Shown here piece by piece: positions 10,283 through 20,706 of a stretch of 64,000 bases of DNA (the stretch's first letter is position 1; each line of letters begins with the position of its first letter). Location: NCBI RefSeq assembly GCF_003086295.3, contig NC_092054.1:52683353-52747352 (forward strand). The letters run 5' to 3'. The notes under the pieces are model-generated. The model was not told the origin of the DNA. It worked only from the letters and a program-made list of their open reading frames with translations, and made no database searches. Origin of the DNA: Arachis hypogaea (Eukaryota > Streptophyta > Magnoliopsida > Fabales > Fabaceae). A program made the position numbers and the translations under genes.

Positions 10283-11586
10283 TTCTATTTATGATCTCCA
10301 AATTAAAAATATTCGAGGTCAGGGGTATGATGGTGCTAGCAATATGAGAGGGGAATAGAATGGTTTATAAGCTTTACTTCTTAATGGTTGCCGACAAGCA
10401 TATTATGTCCACTATTTTGCTCATAGATTACAGTTTAGTACTGGTGGCCCTTCAAGAAAAGTATTTCAAATTCATGAACTTTTCACATAATTAACTGCTA
10501 TTGTCATATTGTTGGTTCATCTTGCAAATGCCATGATCAACTACAAGAAGCTCAAGAAATTGAAATATGAAATTGATTGCCAATGATGAGCTAGAAACAG
10601 GTTAAGGTGCAAACCAAGTGGGCACTTTGCAAAGAGTTGAAGATACAAGATAGAGTTCTCACTTTCATTCTATTTGTAGCTTGATCAGAATGTTTACAGC
10701 TACTCATATCATTCTTAATAACATTATTGATGATGGTACAACTTCTACTCAAATAGGTGAGGCTTATGATGTCAACAAGGTGCTATCCTCGTTTTAATTT
10801 GTTTTTGCATTACATTTGATGAAGGAGATTATGAGGATTACTACTAATATTTTGTGCCAAGCATTACAACAGAAATTCCAAGATATGTTGAATTTAATGC
10901 ACGTTATTTTCACATCAAAACTACTTCTTCAAAAATTAAGGGATAACGGTTGGTGCAATTTACTTGAGACTGTATACAAGTTTTGTGAAAAGCATGAAAT
11001 TGACATCCTTGATATGAGTGCACAGTACACAGTTAGAAGAGGTCGATCTCGTCAACCAAAGATAACAATTGATCATCATTATCGAGTATATGTATTTTTG
11101 GCAACAATTGACTCTCAAATACAATAGTTAAATAGTATATTCAATGAGAAAATCATGGAGCTTTTGACTTTAAGTGTTGCCTTGGATCCTAAAAATAATT
11201 TTAAGTTGTTTAATATTCAAAATATATGTAAGTTAGATGAAAAGTTTTATCCTTCATAATTTTTTATCATTAAAAGATTCTTTTGAATGCTCAATTGTAA
11301 TATTACATTTGATATACTGAATCATTTAAAGGATGTTGAGATAATTTTTGAGTTATGTTAAAAATTGAAAGAAATAGGAAAATCAAGAACTTATAATTTA
11401 GTTGATAGATTGATTCGCAATGTCTTAACTATTTTGGTATCTACAACAGCAACAATAGAGAGAGCATTTTCGGTAATGAAAATTATTAAAACAAGACTTC
11501 AGAGTAAAATAGCAGATAAATTTCTTGCAGATAAGTTAGTCATTTACATTGAGAAAGAAATTGCAGCTATTTTCTGTACGGATTAA
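10283..11586 (+). pseudogene. hAT-family transposase, degenerate
   Basis: Conceptual translation begins with DLQIKNIRGQGYDGASNMRGE, followed by CRQAYYVHYFAHRLQ, both typical of the DUF4371/TTF-zinc-finger hAT transposases. It continues through an open 103-codon stretch at 10816-11127, then VALDPKNNFKLF. The end is the hAT C-terminal dimerisation region at 11365-11586 (TTATIERAFSVMKIIKTRL, LADKLVIYIEKEI). Several in-frame stops (two within the first 60 codons) and frame changes abolish function. The N-terminal zinc finger and first catalytic region are missing. I did not find the terminal inverted repeats. It may or may not be related to the hAT MITE 500 bp downstream. Confidence 0.8.
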
Positions 11587-12066
11587 ATAATAGATGACTT
11601 TGAATCAAAGAAAAAATGTCGAGTCCAATTGTCTATGTAAGTTGCAAATTTTAATTCATTTTAACTCTAGTAATTGTTATTGATTTTTCTATTGCATAAG
11701 TTATATGTAGTTGTGATTTAAATTATTTAAATGAAGTATAAATACATTTTGTTTATTTTTTTTATAATTTTGCATGAAATGTATAAAAAGGAATTGAATA
11801 ATATTTGTAGATTTTAAATACAACAACCTATCTTTATAATATTTGAGGTTAGTTTAACATATTTTTGTTTAATTATTTTAATATACGATATATTTGATTA
11901 TCTTGTAAGGAGTAATTTTTAAGTTTTAATTATTATTAAAATTTTTTATATATTTTTTCTTAAAATTAAAAATTAAAAAAAATATCCCCCTCCCTTCCCC
12001 CCCCTCCAACTAAATATTACCTGGCTTCTCCCCTAGTTGGGACTCAACCAATTTCGTTGTATACCT
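11587..12066. other. AT-rich spacer
   Basis: The stretch after the hAT remnant is AT-rich and ends in a short C-run. I see no gene or clear repeat in it. Confidence 0.5.
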
Positions 12067-12575
12067 CTCCTGTTTAGGGATGGCAATATGTACCATACCC
12101 GCGGGTATCCAACCCGATCCCACCCGCTCGGGTAGGGTTGTCAACCCGATCCGCAGCGGTAAGGTAAGGTGCGGGTAGGGTTCTCGTGCGGGTCCGGTAG
12201 GGTGTGGGTTGAGCTTCAACTCTACCCGACCAACAGCACTCTATATATGTTTATATTATATACTTATATAAAAATATGTTTTAAGTGGATGTTGAATCAA
12301 AGACCTCTCACTAAATGCAAAAGATCCTTAGCCACTAAAAGAAAATCATTAATGGATAATTTAATAATTTTTTTTACATAAAAATCAGCTCTATTTTAAA
12401 TTATCATCAAGTTATATAATAATGTTGTATATTTTTTGTAATCCGCGGGTAGGGTCGGGTACCCGCAGGTTAAGAGCGAATAGGGTTAGGGTTGGGATAT
12501 TCTCAACCCGCGAGTAGAGTTAGGGTTCGATCTAGACCTTACTCTACCCTACCCATTGCCATCCCTACTCCTGTT
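12067..12575. mobile_element. Non-autonomous hAT element (MITE) with 8-bp target duplication
   Basis: The element is 12075-12567 (493 bp). It begins TAGGGATGGCAATATG and ends CATTGCCATCCCTA, inverted ends matching over about 12 bases. It is flanked by perfect CTCCTGTT duplications at 12067-12074 and 12568-12575; 8 bp is diagnostic for hAT. Subterminal GC-rich blocks with CCCGCGGGTA, GGGTACCCGC and related words contrast with the AT-rich middle. It has no coding capacity. The intact duplication implies no later damage at the edges. Confidence 0.9.
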
Positions 12576-12766
12576 ACACAATAAATACAATCATTATATA
12601 AAATATTGGTGATATAACACAAACACAAGTAAATATTAATAGCACATGACTAATAATGTGAAAATATTATATTTGTAAGTCGAGAGCACGTGTCCACCCC
12701 ACACATTCTTATCACCCTTACATGTTTGGAGTTCTTTGAAGGCTTTCTCATGAGTAGATGTACGGT

Positions 12767-12844
12767 CCAACTCTTTATTCTGTTTTAGATAAAGTGCACA
12801 CACACCAACTCCTTATTCTGTTTTAGATAAGGCGCGTGCGCACA
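12767..12844. repeat. Tandem duplication of about 38 bp
   Basis: CCAACTCTTTATTCTGTTTT at 12767 and CCAACTCCTTATTCTGTTTT at 12805 start two consecutive copies that differ by a few bases and end in CA-rich sequence. Confidence 0.7.
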
Positions 12845-12869
12845 CATACACATATATATGAGAAATTAA

Positions 12870-13012
12870 ATATACTAGATACTTTAAAAATAATGTCTTC
12901 GTATAAAGATGACATTGTGAATCGTTAGATGAATTAACATTTAAATTTGACTAAATTATAGTTCACAATGTTATCTTTTTTTAAAGACATCATCCTTAAA
13001 ATATTCACTTAA
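12870..13012. repeat. Fold-back MITE-like inverted repeat
   Basis: About 45 bp at 12877-12922 is repeated inverted at 12961-13006 with a few mismatches, around a 38-bp centre. It has no coding capacity. Target duplications were not resolved. Confidence 0.55.
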
Positions 13013-13339
13013 AAATATATATGCAAATAGCCCAAAATAATAATAGTAATAGTAATAAATAATAAAAATAAACATGGATGAAAAACGTGCACAATATTAC
13101 TACAGGATGACAAAGAAGATGCAACACAAAATACCATTTACCAAAACAATTTATGAATTAATTCAGTTTTACCATCAATATGAAACACTAGTTTAGGCTA
13201 TTTAATACAACTTCTCAAAGAGGAATATAAAGAAACCAGACATGTCCAAATCAATAAAATTCTTGCTACAAGTAACAAGGCTTGGTATGTGAGCTCACCC
13301 TAAAAAATAATGAAATAATACTACTATAAACAAATAATC

Positions 13340-13790
13340 TTTATCTATGAAAGGTTCGGGCTAAAATTCAAATTTATCTTTGAGAGATAATTTTTTTTAA
13401 CATTATTTTTCAAAAGATTTTATTAATTGTATTAATTTTTAAAAAATACAACTGTAAGTTAAATTACCCTTTCTATAAATTATATAATAATGTGATAACG
13501 CCATATGACATAATGACATGATATATTATATTATATGTCATAAATAATTTTCAACTAATTATAATCATAAATATATCAAACAATCGTTTTATGACACATA
13601 TTGTGGTGTCAATATGTTATATATATGACATTTAATGTAAAATGTCAAATCGAGTGGACGAAAAAATCAATTTGACTTACAGTTATAATTTTTTAAGAAT
13701 TAATATAACTAATAAATTTTTTTAAAAATTAATTTAAAAAATGACTTAGTTTATAATTTAAGGACGTATTTAAATACTAACTAAAAAGCT
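13340..13790. repeat. Long-TIR MITE-like element
   Basis: The arm around 13395-13475 (ending ACTGTAAGTTAAATT) is inverted at about 13665-13750 (AATTTGACTTACAGT on the plus strand), giving arms of roughly 80-100 bp. The centre is AT-rich. The arrangement suggests a Mutator-like MITE, but the exact ends and target duplications are unclear. Confidence 0.5.
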
Positions 13791-16359
13791 CCGGAGAAAA
13801 AAAGGAACATTCACAAGGGCAATAACAACCCCAAGGCACATGAAATAATCAACCCTAAGCGTTTTTATGAGGTGTCTCTATAATGACAAACAAAAATCAA
13901 CAAACAACCATCATTTAAAAAGTTAATTTCAATATAAAATTAACTCAGCCATATCAAAATCGCATCATAAAACCACAAACTAACATATAAAAATAAAAAC
14001 TAAATCTTCAACATAAAAACACCATGAAATTACCAGAGTGGAGTGAAATTTATAGAAATTAAAAATTTATTTAAATATTGAAATCACTTTAATGTTAATT
14101 TTTTAATTTTTGCATATAATTAAAATTGAATAGCTATTTCTAACCACTGCGGCGATGGTCCATAATGACATTTTCTTTCTAGTTTAAAAAGAAAAGGCTC
14201 ATTCAGTCATTTGCATTCATTTGCATGGGATTCGTTTTAATATTAGAGAACGTTATATATTTTATATAAAAAAGTATTATCGATCATATTCAATAATATT
14301 AAAATAAAAGCATATTCGGACATACAAATAGAATAACTAACTCTTTATTCTTTAATGCAATGAACTGTATTTAATTTGTTTTCATTTTTAATACGGCATC
14401 TCAATCAGCTTATATAAGTGGGCTCATGTATCAAGTTGTTCTCATGTGCGTCTCTTTATCATCATCATGAATAATGAATATATGAGTAGAAACCATATTT
14501 GACCAATAATACTAAATAAGAAAATATTTTGGCCATCTTTTAAAATAAATAAAAATAAAATATTAGCTGTCTTTTTGTCCCAGGTAGATACATCTAGCCG
14601 TCTTTTTATCTCTACCACTCAATGTCTTGGGCCCTTATCTATTCAAAATAATAATAATAATAATAATAATAACAATAATAACACGTAGAATTATTTTATT
14701 GTTTATCTGGATATTAAATAGAAATAAAATATCAAATCTCAATTTTATTCAAAGTTTTTTTATAGTAATTTTAACTCTTAGTTTTAAGAATTTATAAAAA
14801 TATATTTTATAATTTTATGGTTAATTTCACTAAAATATAAATTAGAAATTATAATAACTAAAAACAAATACAATTTTTAAATTGAAGTTAATAATTTGAA
14901 TTTGTAATTTTAAAATTTTAAAATTAATATTAACAATAATGGATGAATTTTTTACTTTTAGAATAAACTTTTATATTATAATTTCTTTTTTCTTCATCTC
15001 AATTTCGAATATGAACCACTCACTTACAAGGACATATAATTTATATATAGATCTATGTAGTGCCTGATGCTGTATTGCTAAACGATTTAGCTTTATTTTT
15101 TATTTTTACTTTTAAATACAGATATGACCAACTTAATTTTAAGAGATCCAAGAATCTAACCTGACAAATAAAAAATGAATTTAAATTTACTAAAATAAAA
15201 AATTTAATAAAATAATAAAATAAAAAATTAATCATTATTAAATTTATAATTTTTAATGCATATGAAGTTAATTATTTTAATTTAAAAATAATTAATTTTT
15301 TATTTTAGTATTTTATTATTTTATTATTTAATTTAGACGAGTTTGATCCAAGAAGACGTATGTATTCGATCCTCTGATAATATCTTAATAATTTACTAAG
15401 CAAAATAATCCACATAATCTTTTTGGTCATTTTTGGCAGAAAGCTGGCACAATGGCACATGATATTTTTATTTTTAGTATCATAAAACGAAGGTCTCGTG
15501 ACGACTAACGAAACACCTTTGCTCACTAATCACTATCCATTCATGCAACTCTCATTGGAATCACGAGGAATCCATCCCAAACCCAAAGTTCTCTTCCTTT
15601 TCTCCTTTTATTCTTCAAATAATAATTTTTTATTTTTTTCATAACAATCCTAGTTTACCCTTACTTTGGAGCACTTTTAATTTAATAAAATCAAAAGTGT
15701 TAGCTACTACTTTTTTTTTTGTTAAAAGATATGGATGGAGAGAAAAGGATATCTATATGTATATATAATTGAATTAAGAATATTGTACTGATATTAATTA
15801 TCATGTTTCAATAAGATCAAATAAATTACATTTAGCCTTTTGTTTTAAAATCTTTAATCAGTCATATAAGTCTCTAATTGAAAGGACATACTATTAATTT
15901 TTCTAATAATTTCATAAAATTGATCAGTAGTAGTTAAGTTATTACAAAAGTATTATGTTGTAAAACTAAAAACATATGAAATTGGTAATTATCAGGAGAG
16001 GAAATGACAATTATAAAGAAAATTAAAATAGGTTAAATTCTATTTGTAGTAGTTTTATTTCAAAAAGAGACAAGAAAAAATTCATATGAAATTAATAAGA
16101 TTGTTGTTAGCTGGCTAATTACGAAATTAGATATTAAAACTAAACACGTAAAACAAAATCGATTCTTTTGTTCCAATAAAGTCCATTAAAATACTAATTC
16201 TAAAGGCGTATTTATTTTTTGGGGCTAGGAGCCTGGACTGGAATTGAGTATTGTGTTTAGTGATTAAATATGAAAACTAAAATTTTACTTAGAATTATAA
16301 GTATAAAGCTGATTAGCTACTACAAAAGTAGGCAGAAAATTATTACTAATTTGATGCAA
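13791..16359. other. AT-rich unique-looking DNA, no gene seen
   Basis: Both strands lack a convincing coding frame; the longest frames are short and AT-driven. An AAT microsatellite lies at 14647-14682. Nothing else recognisable was found. Confidence 0.5.
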
Positions 16360-16720
16360 AATATAATTTGTGATGGATTATTTACTGCTTAACAATTAAT
16401 ACTTTTCTCACTAATTACAAGTCACAAATCAATGAGGTAAATACAGTAGTCGCTAATTTATCATAAAATTTTTAGCGACCGAATAGATAGTCGCAAATCC
16501 ATCACTAAATTAGAAGCTAATTCTATAGAAGAAATATACTAAAACGTAGTTGTTAATTAGCGACAAACTCTTCTGCAGCAGATTCATTACTATATTCAAG
16601 CTAGTTGTCTGCTAATATGATCATATATCTATCACATTTTGTAGCAAATCTATAACTAATTTTTAAAAATCCTTATTCAAATTTGTAGGAATTTTGTCGC
16701 TAAACCAAAGTTATTTTAAA
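16360..16720. repeat. Possible CACTA-type subterminal repeats
   Basis: Short words TTAGCGAC, AGTCGC and TAGTCGCTAAT, plus related forms, recur in both orientations over about 350 bp. This pattern is seen near the ends of CACTA transposons. No terminal CACTA was identified. Confidence 0.3.
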
Positions 16721-16768
16721 TGAAAAAGGAAAGTAATGAAGTAATCACTAATTTTAAAACGATTTAAA

Positions 16769-16877
16769 TGAAAAATTTTTTGAAAATAAAACAAAAAGAA
16801 AATTACCTAATCTGAGCAACAAGATGAACCGTCAGTTGTCCAAACTCGAACAATCCCCGGCAACGGCGCCAAAAACT
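16769..16877 (-). mobile_element. Second copy of element B leader and PBS, beyond the 3' LTR
   Basis: Going down from the LTR end, the minus strand continues into a perfect tRNA-Asp primer site (16855-16871) and then the start of the element B leader. It matches 24827-24935 almost base for base. A normal 3' LTR would be followed by a target duplication instead. The LTR at 16878-18602 thus also served as the 5' LTR of another copy, which is cut off after about 109 bp. Confidence 0.85.
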
Positions 16878-18602
16878 TGGTGCACGAAATTGTGATCTCA
16901 GGAAACGGTGCCAAAAACTCTGTACGCACGTCTTAATAAATCATTTTTCATTCACAACTTCGATACAACTAACCAGCAAGTGCACTGGGTCGTCCAAGTA
17001 ATAAACCTTACGTGAGTAAGGGTCGATCCCACGGAGATTGTTGGTATGAAGCAAGCTATGGTCATCTTGTAGATCTCAGTCAGGCGGATATCAAGTGGTT
17101 ATGGAGTTTTCGAAAATAAATAATAAATAGGCAGAAAATAAAGATAGAAATACTTATGTATATCATTGGTGAGAATTTCAGATAAAGGTATAGAGATGCT
17201 TTCGTCCCTCTGAACTTCTGCTTTCCTACTGTCTTCATCCAATCAGTCCTACTCCTTTCCATGGCTGGCTTTATGTAAGAACATCACCATTGTCAATGGC
17301 TACTTTTCATCCTCTCTGTGAAAATGGTCCGATGTGCTATCACTGCATGGCTAATCATCTGGAGGCATCACCGTTGTCAATGGCTGCTTCCCATCCTCTC
17401 TGTGAAAATGGTCCGATGCGCTGTCACTGCATGGCTAATCATCTGGAGGTTTTCGATCATACTGGAATAGGATTCACCCTCCTTTTGCGTCTGTCACTAC
17501 GCCCAGCACTCGTGAGTTTGAAGTTCGTCATAGTCATTCAATCCCTGAATCCTACTCGGAATACCACAGACAAGGTTTAGACTTTCCGGATTCTCATGAA
17601 TGCCGCCATCAATCTAGCTTATACCACGAAGATTCTGATTAAGGATCCAAGAGATAATCATCCAATCTAAGGTGGAACGGAAGTGGTTGTCAGGCACGCG
17701 TTCGTGGGGGAATGATGATGATTGTCACGTTCATCACATTCATGTTGAAGTGCAAATGAATATCTTAGAAGCGGAATAAGTTGAATTGAATAGAAAAACA
17801 GTAGTACTTTGCATTAATTCATGAGGAACAGCAGAGCTCCACACCTTAATCTATGGAGTGTAGAAACTCTACCGTTTGAAAATACATAAGTGAAAGGTTC
17901 AGGCATGGCTGAGAGGCCAGCCCCCAAACGTGATCAATATGATCTAAAGATGAACTAAAAATCATAAGATGTCTAATAAAATAGTAAAAAGTCCTGTTTA
18001 TACTAAACTAGTTACTAGGGTTTACAGAGATAAGTAATTGATGCATAAATCCACTTCTGGGGCCCACTTGGTGTCTGCTTGGGATGAGCTTGAATGTTAC
18101 ACGTGCAGAGGCTCTTTCTGGGGTTGAACGCCAAGTTGTAGCGTGTTTTTGGCGTTCAACTCTGGTTCGTGACGTGTTTCTGGCGTTTAACTCCAGACTG
18201 CAGCGTAGAACTGGCATTCAACGCCCTTTTGCGTCGTCTAAACTCGGCCAAAGTATGGACTATTATATATTTCTGGAAAGCCCTGGATGTCTACTTTCCA
18301 AATCAATTAGAAGCGCGCCATTTTGACTTCTGTAGCTCCAGAAAATCCACTTTGAGTGCAGGGAAGTCAGAATCCAACAGCATCAGCAGTCCTTCTTTAA
18401 CCTCTGAATCTGATTTTTGCTCAAGTCCCTCAATTTCAGCCAGAAAATACCTGAAATCATAGAAAAACATACAAACTCATAGTAAAGTCCAGAAATGTGA
18501 ATTTAACATAAAAACTAATGAAAACATCCCTAAAAGTAACTAGATTCTACTAAAAACATGCTAAAAACAATGCCAAAAAGCGTATAAATTATCCGCTCAT
18601 CA
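16878..18602 (-). mobile_element. 3' LTR of element B
   Basis: The LTR is 1725 bp, reads TGATGAGCGGATAA to GTGCACCA on the minus strand, and is the same length as the partner at 24936-26660. It contains a GGCGTT..AACGCC array (18125-18231) and a TATAAACAG box (plus about 17995-18004) roughly 120 bp further on. The small frames inside it (for example 17290-17580) are not genes. Confidence 0.9.
18125..18231. repeat. Palindrome array, GGCGTTNAACGCC type (B 3' LTR)
   Basis: Units such as TTGAACGCCAAG, TGGCGTTCAACTCTG and TGGCGTTTAACTCCAG recur. They are imperfect palindromes spaced 25-30 bp apart. Confidence 0.75.
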
Positions 18603-19740
18603 CAACACCAAACTTAAATTGTTGCTTGTCCCCAAGCAACTGAAAATAAAATAGGATAAAAAGAAGAGAATATACTATAAATTCAAAACTATCAATGAAA
18701 CATAGCTCCAATCAGATGAGCGGGACTTGTAGCTTTTTGCCTCTTGAATAGTTTTGGCATCTCACTTTATCCATTGAGGTTCAGAATGATTGGCATCTAT
18801 AGGAACTTAGAGTTCAGATAGTGTTATTGATTCTCTTAGTTCAGTATGTTGATTCTTGAACACAACTACTTTATGAGTCTTGGCCGTGGCCCTAAGCACT
18901 TTGTTTTCCAGTATTACCACCGGATACATAAATGCCACAGACACATAATTGGGTGAACCTTTTCAGATTGTGACTCAACTTTGCTAAAGTCCCCAATTAG
19001 AGGTGTCCAGGGTTCTTAAGCACACTCTTCTTTTGCTTTGGACCTTGACTTCAACCGCTCAGTCTCAAGTTTTCACTTGACACCTTCACGCCACAAGCAC
19101 ATGGTTAGGGACAGCTTGGTTTAGCCGCTTAGGCCAGGATTTTATTCCTTTAGGCCCTCCTATCCACTGATGCTCAAAGCCTTGGGATCCTTTTTATTAC
19201 CCTTACCTTTTGGTTTTAAGGGCTATTGGCTTTTTGCTCTTGCCTTTTGGTTTTAAGAGCTTTTGGCTTTTTCTAGTTGCTTTTTCTTTCTATTTTTTTT
19301 CGCTTTTTTTTTTCTCTGCAAGCTTTGTTCTTTGTTGCTTTTTCTTGCTTCAAGAATCATTTTTATGATTTTTCAGATTATCAAATAACATGTCTCCTTG
19401 TCATCATTCTTTCAAGAGCCAACATATTTAACATTCATAAACAACAACTTCAAAAGACATATGCACTGTTCAAGCATTCATTCAGAAAACAAAAAGTATT
19501 GTCACCACATCAATATAATTAAACTAATTTCAAGGATAAATTCGAAACTTATGTTCTTCTTGTTCTTTTGAATTAAAATATTTTTCATTTAAGAGAGGTG
19601 ATGGATTCATATTCACTTACTTTAAGGCATAAACACTTAGACACTAATGATCATGTAGTAAGACACAAATATAAATAAACATAAAGCTCAAAAATCGAAA
19701 AACAGGAATAAATAGACAAGGAGATTAAGGAATGAGTCCA
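18603..19740 (-). ncRNA. Conserved 3' non-coding tract of element B
   Basis: About 1.1 kb between ORF2 and the 3' LTR has counterparts in C (53242-54369) and D (59063-60212). It begins next to the LTR with the hairpin module GTTGCTTG-GGGA-CAAGCAAC. A second hairpin, GACTTTAGC-AAA-GTTGAGTC on the minus strand (plus 18972-18991), is maintained with G-U pairs. No conserved reading frame is visible, so constraint at RNA level is an inference. Transcription is not shown by the sequence. Confidence 0.5.
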
Positions 19741-20070
19741 CCTTAGTGAGGATGGCGTCTTTCTCTTCTTGAAGAACCAATGTTGCTTTTGAGCTCCTCT
19801 ATGTCTCTTCCTTGTCTTTGTTGCTCCTCCTTAGTGATTTTTGGTATTTCTATCCTCAGTTGCTCCCAATAATTATGTGGAGAAAATGTATCCCCTGAGG
19901 TATCTCAGGGATCTCTTGATTTGCAGTCAAATGTTGTACCACTGAGCTATAGATCCTTTACATTAATCTCTCCATCTCCCATGACTTGGAGGTGGAAGCT
20001 TTTGTCTTCTCTTTTCTCTTCTCTCTTCTTTCTTTTTTTTTTTTGAGGTTTCTCTGGCCTTAGGTGCCAT
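19741..20070 (-). pseudogene. Remnant of element B ORF2
   Basis: Only the two ends remain. The N-terminus starts MAPKA at 20070. The C-terminus is a coiled coil with EEQQRQGRDIEELKSNIGSS and an Arg/His tail ending near 19746. Compared with C and D, about 900 bp of the middle (the conserved domain) is deleted. At the deletion point lies a tRNA-Cys 5' half (19913-19956). The minus-strand leader shortly before the ATG carries the TTGCTCG-AGGG-CGAGCAA hairpin and TAAGTTTGGTGTGG, as in C. Confidence 0.7.
19913..19956 (-). tRNA. tRNA-Cys(GCA) 5' half fused into element B
   Basis: The minus strand reads GGATCTATAGCTCAGTGG, then TACAACATTTGACTGCAAATC and AAGAG. This matches the 5' half of plant nuclear tRNA-Cys: acceptor strand, D arm with the A-box TAGCTCAGTGG, and an anticodon arm with GCA. 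It then runs without gap into ORF2 sequence (ATCCCTGAGATACC) and lacks the T arm and 3' acceptor. It is a fragment, not a functional gene. Confidence 0.75.
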
Positions 20071-20212
20071 CAATGGTTATGGAAAAGCAAAATAAGCAAT
20101 GCTTTTACCACACCAAACTTAGAATGTTGCTCGCCCTCGAGCAAAAGAAGAAAGAATAGATGAAGAAGAAGATGTGGAAAAAAAACTAGGATTATTAGGA
20201 GGGAAGGTGGGG

Positions 20213-20262
20213 ATCCTGTGGGGTCCACAGATCCTGAGATGATCTTGTGAGGTCCACAGATC
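20213..20262. repeat. Two copies of a GGATC-TGTGG-type repeat
   Basis: GGTCCACAGATCCTGAG and GGTCCACAGATCTTGAG are the element B version of the four-copy 29-bp repeat at 51541-51656 in element C. Confidence 0.6.
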
Positions 20263-20324
20263 TTGAGGTGTCAAGGATTTACATCCCTGCACCAATTAGG
20301 CATGTAAAATGCCTTTGCATGCAA

Positions 20325-20505
20325 TTCTGGCGTTTAAACGCCGAACTGATGCTTGTTCTGGGCGTTTAACGCCCAGATGCAGCATATTTCTGGCGTTGAA
20401 CGCCAGCTTCATGCTTGTTTCTGGCGTTCAGCGCCAGCTCCATGCTCTGTTCTGGCATTGAATGCCAAATAGATGCTCCTTACTGGCATTTGAACGCCAA
20501 TGAAC
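20325..20505. repeat. Palindrome array, GGCGTTNAACGCC type (B internal)
   Basis: Six or seven units such as TGGCGTTGAACGCCAG, GGGCGTTTAACGCCCAG and TGGCATTTGAACGCCA occur about every 25-30 bp, separated by GCTTGTTC-like spacers. Confidence 0.85.
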
Positions 20506-20641
20506 TCCTCCTCCAGGGTGTTCTATTTTTTATGCTGTTTTTGATTTTTCTTCAATTTTTTCAGTTGTTTTTGTGACTCCACATGATCATGAACCTATGA
20601 AGACATATAACTAATAAAAAATATAATTAGATAAATAAAAA

Positions 20642-20660
20642 TTGAGTTGCCTCCCAACAA
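20642..20660 (-). other. Post-gag hairpin of element B
   Basis: On the minus strand GCTTGTTGGGAGGCAACTCA contains the TTGGG-AGGCAA-CTCAA stem. One C-to-T change relative to C keeps pairing as G-U. Confidence 0.55.
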
Positions 20661-20706
20661 GCGCTTCTTTAATGTCAATAGCTTGACAATGGGCTCTCAT
20701 GGAGCC

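Noticed and set aside
13791..16359. Host gene in the AT-rich interval
   Set aside because: Longest frames are about 60-73 codons, AT-driven and without recognisable domains or splice-linked exons.
17290..17580. Small ORF of 96 residues repeated at 25348-25638
   Set aside because: Both copies lie in the two LTRs of element B; similarity is due to LTR duplication, not gene conservation.
19277..19522. Phe-rich 81-residue ORF (also antisense at 53459-53761)
   Set aside because: It lies in the poly-T/poly-A-rich part of the conserved non-coding tract; the frame is not kept between copies in the sense orientation.
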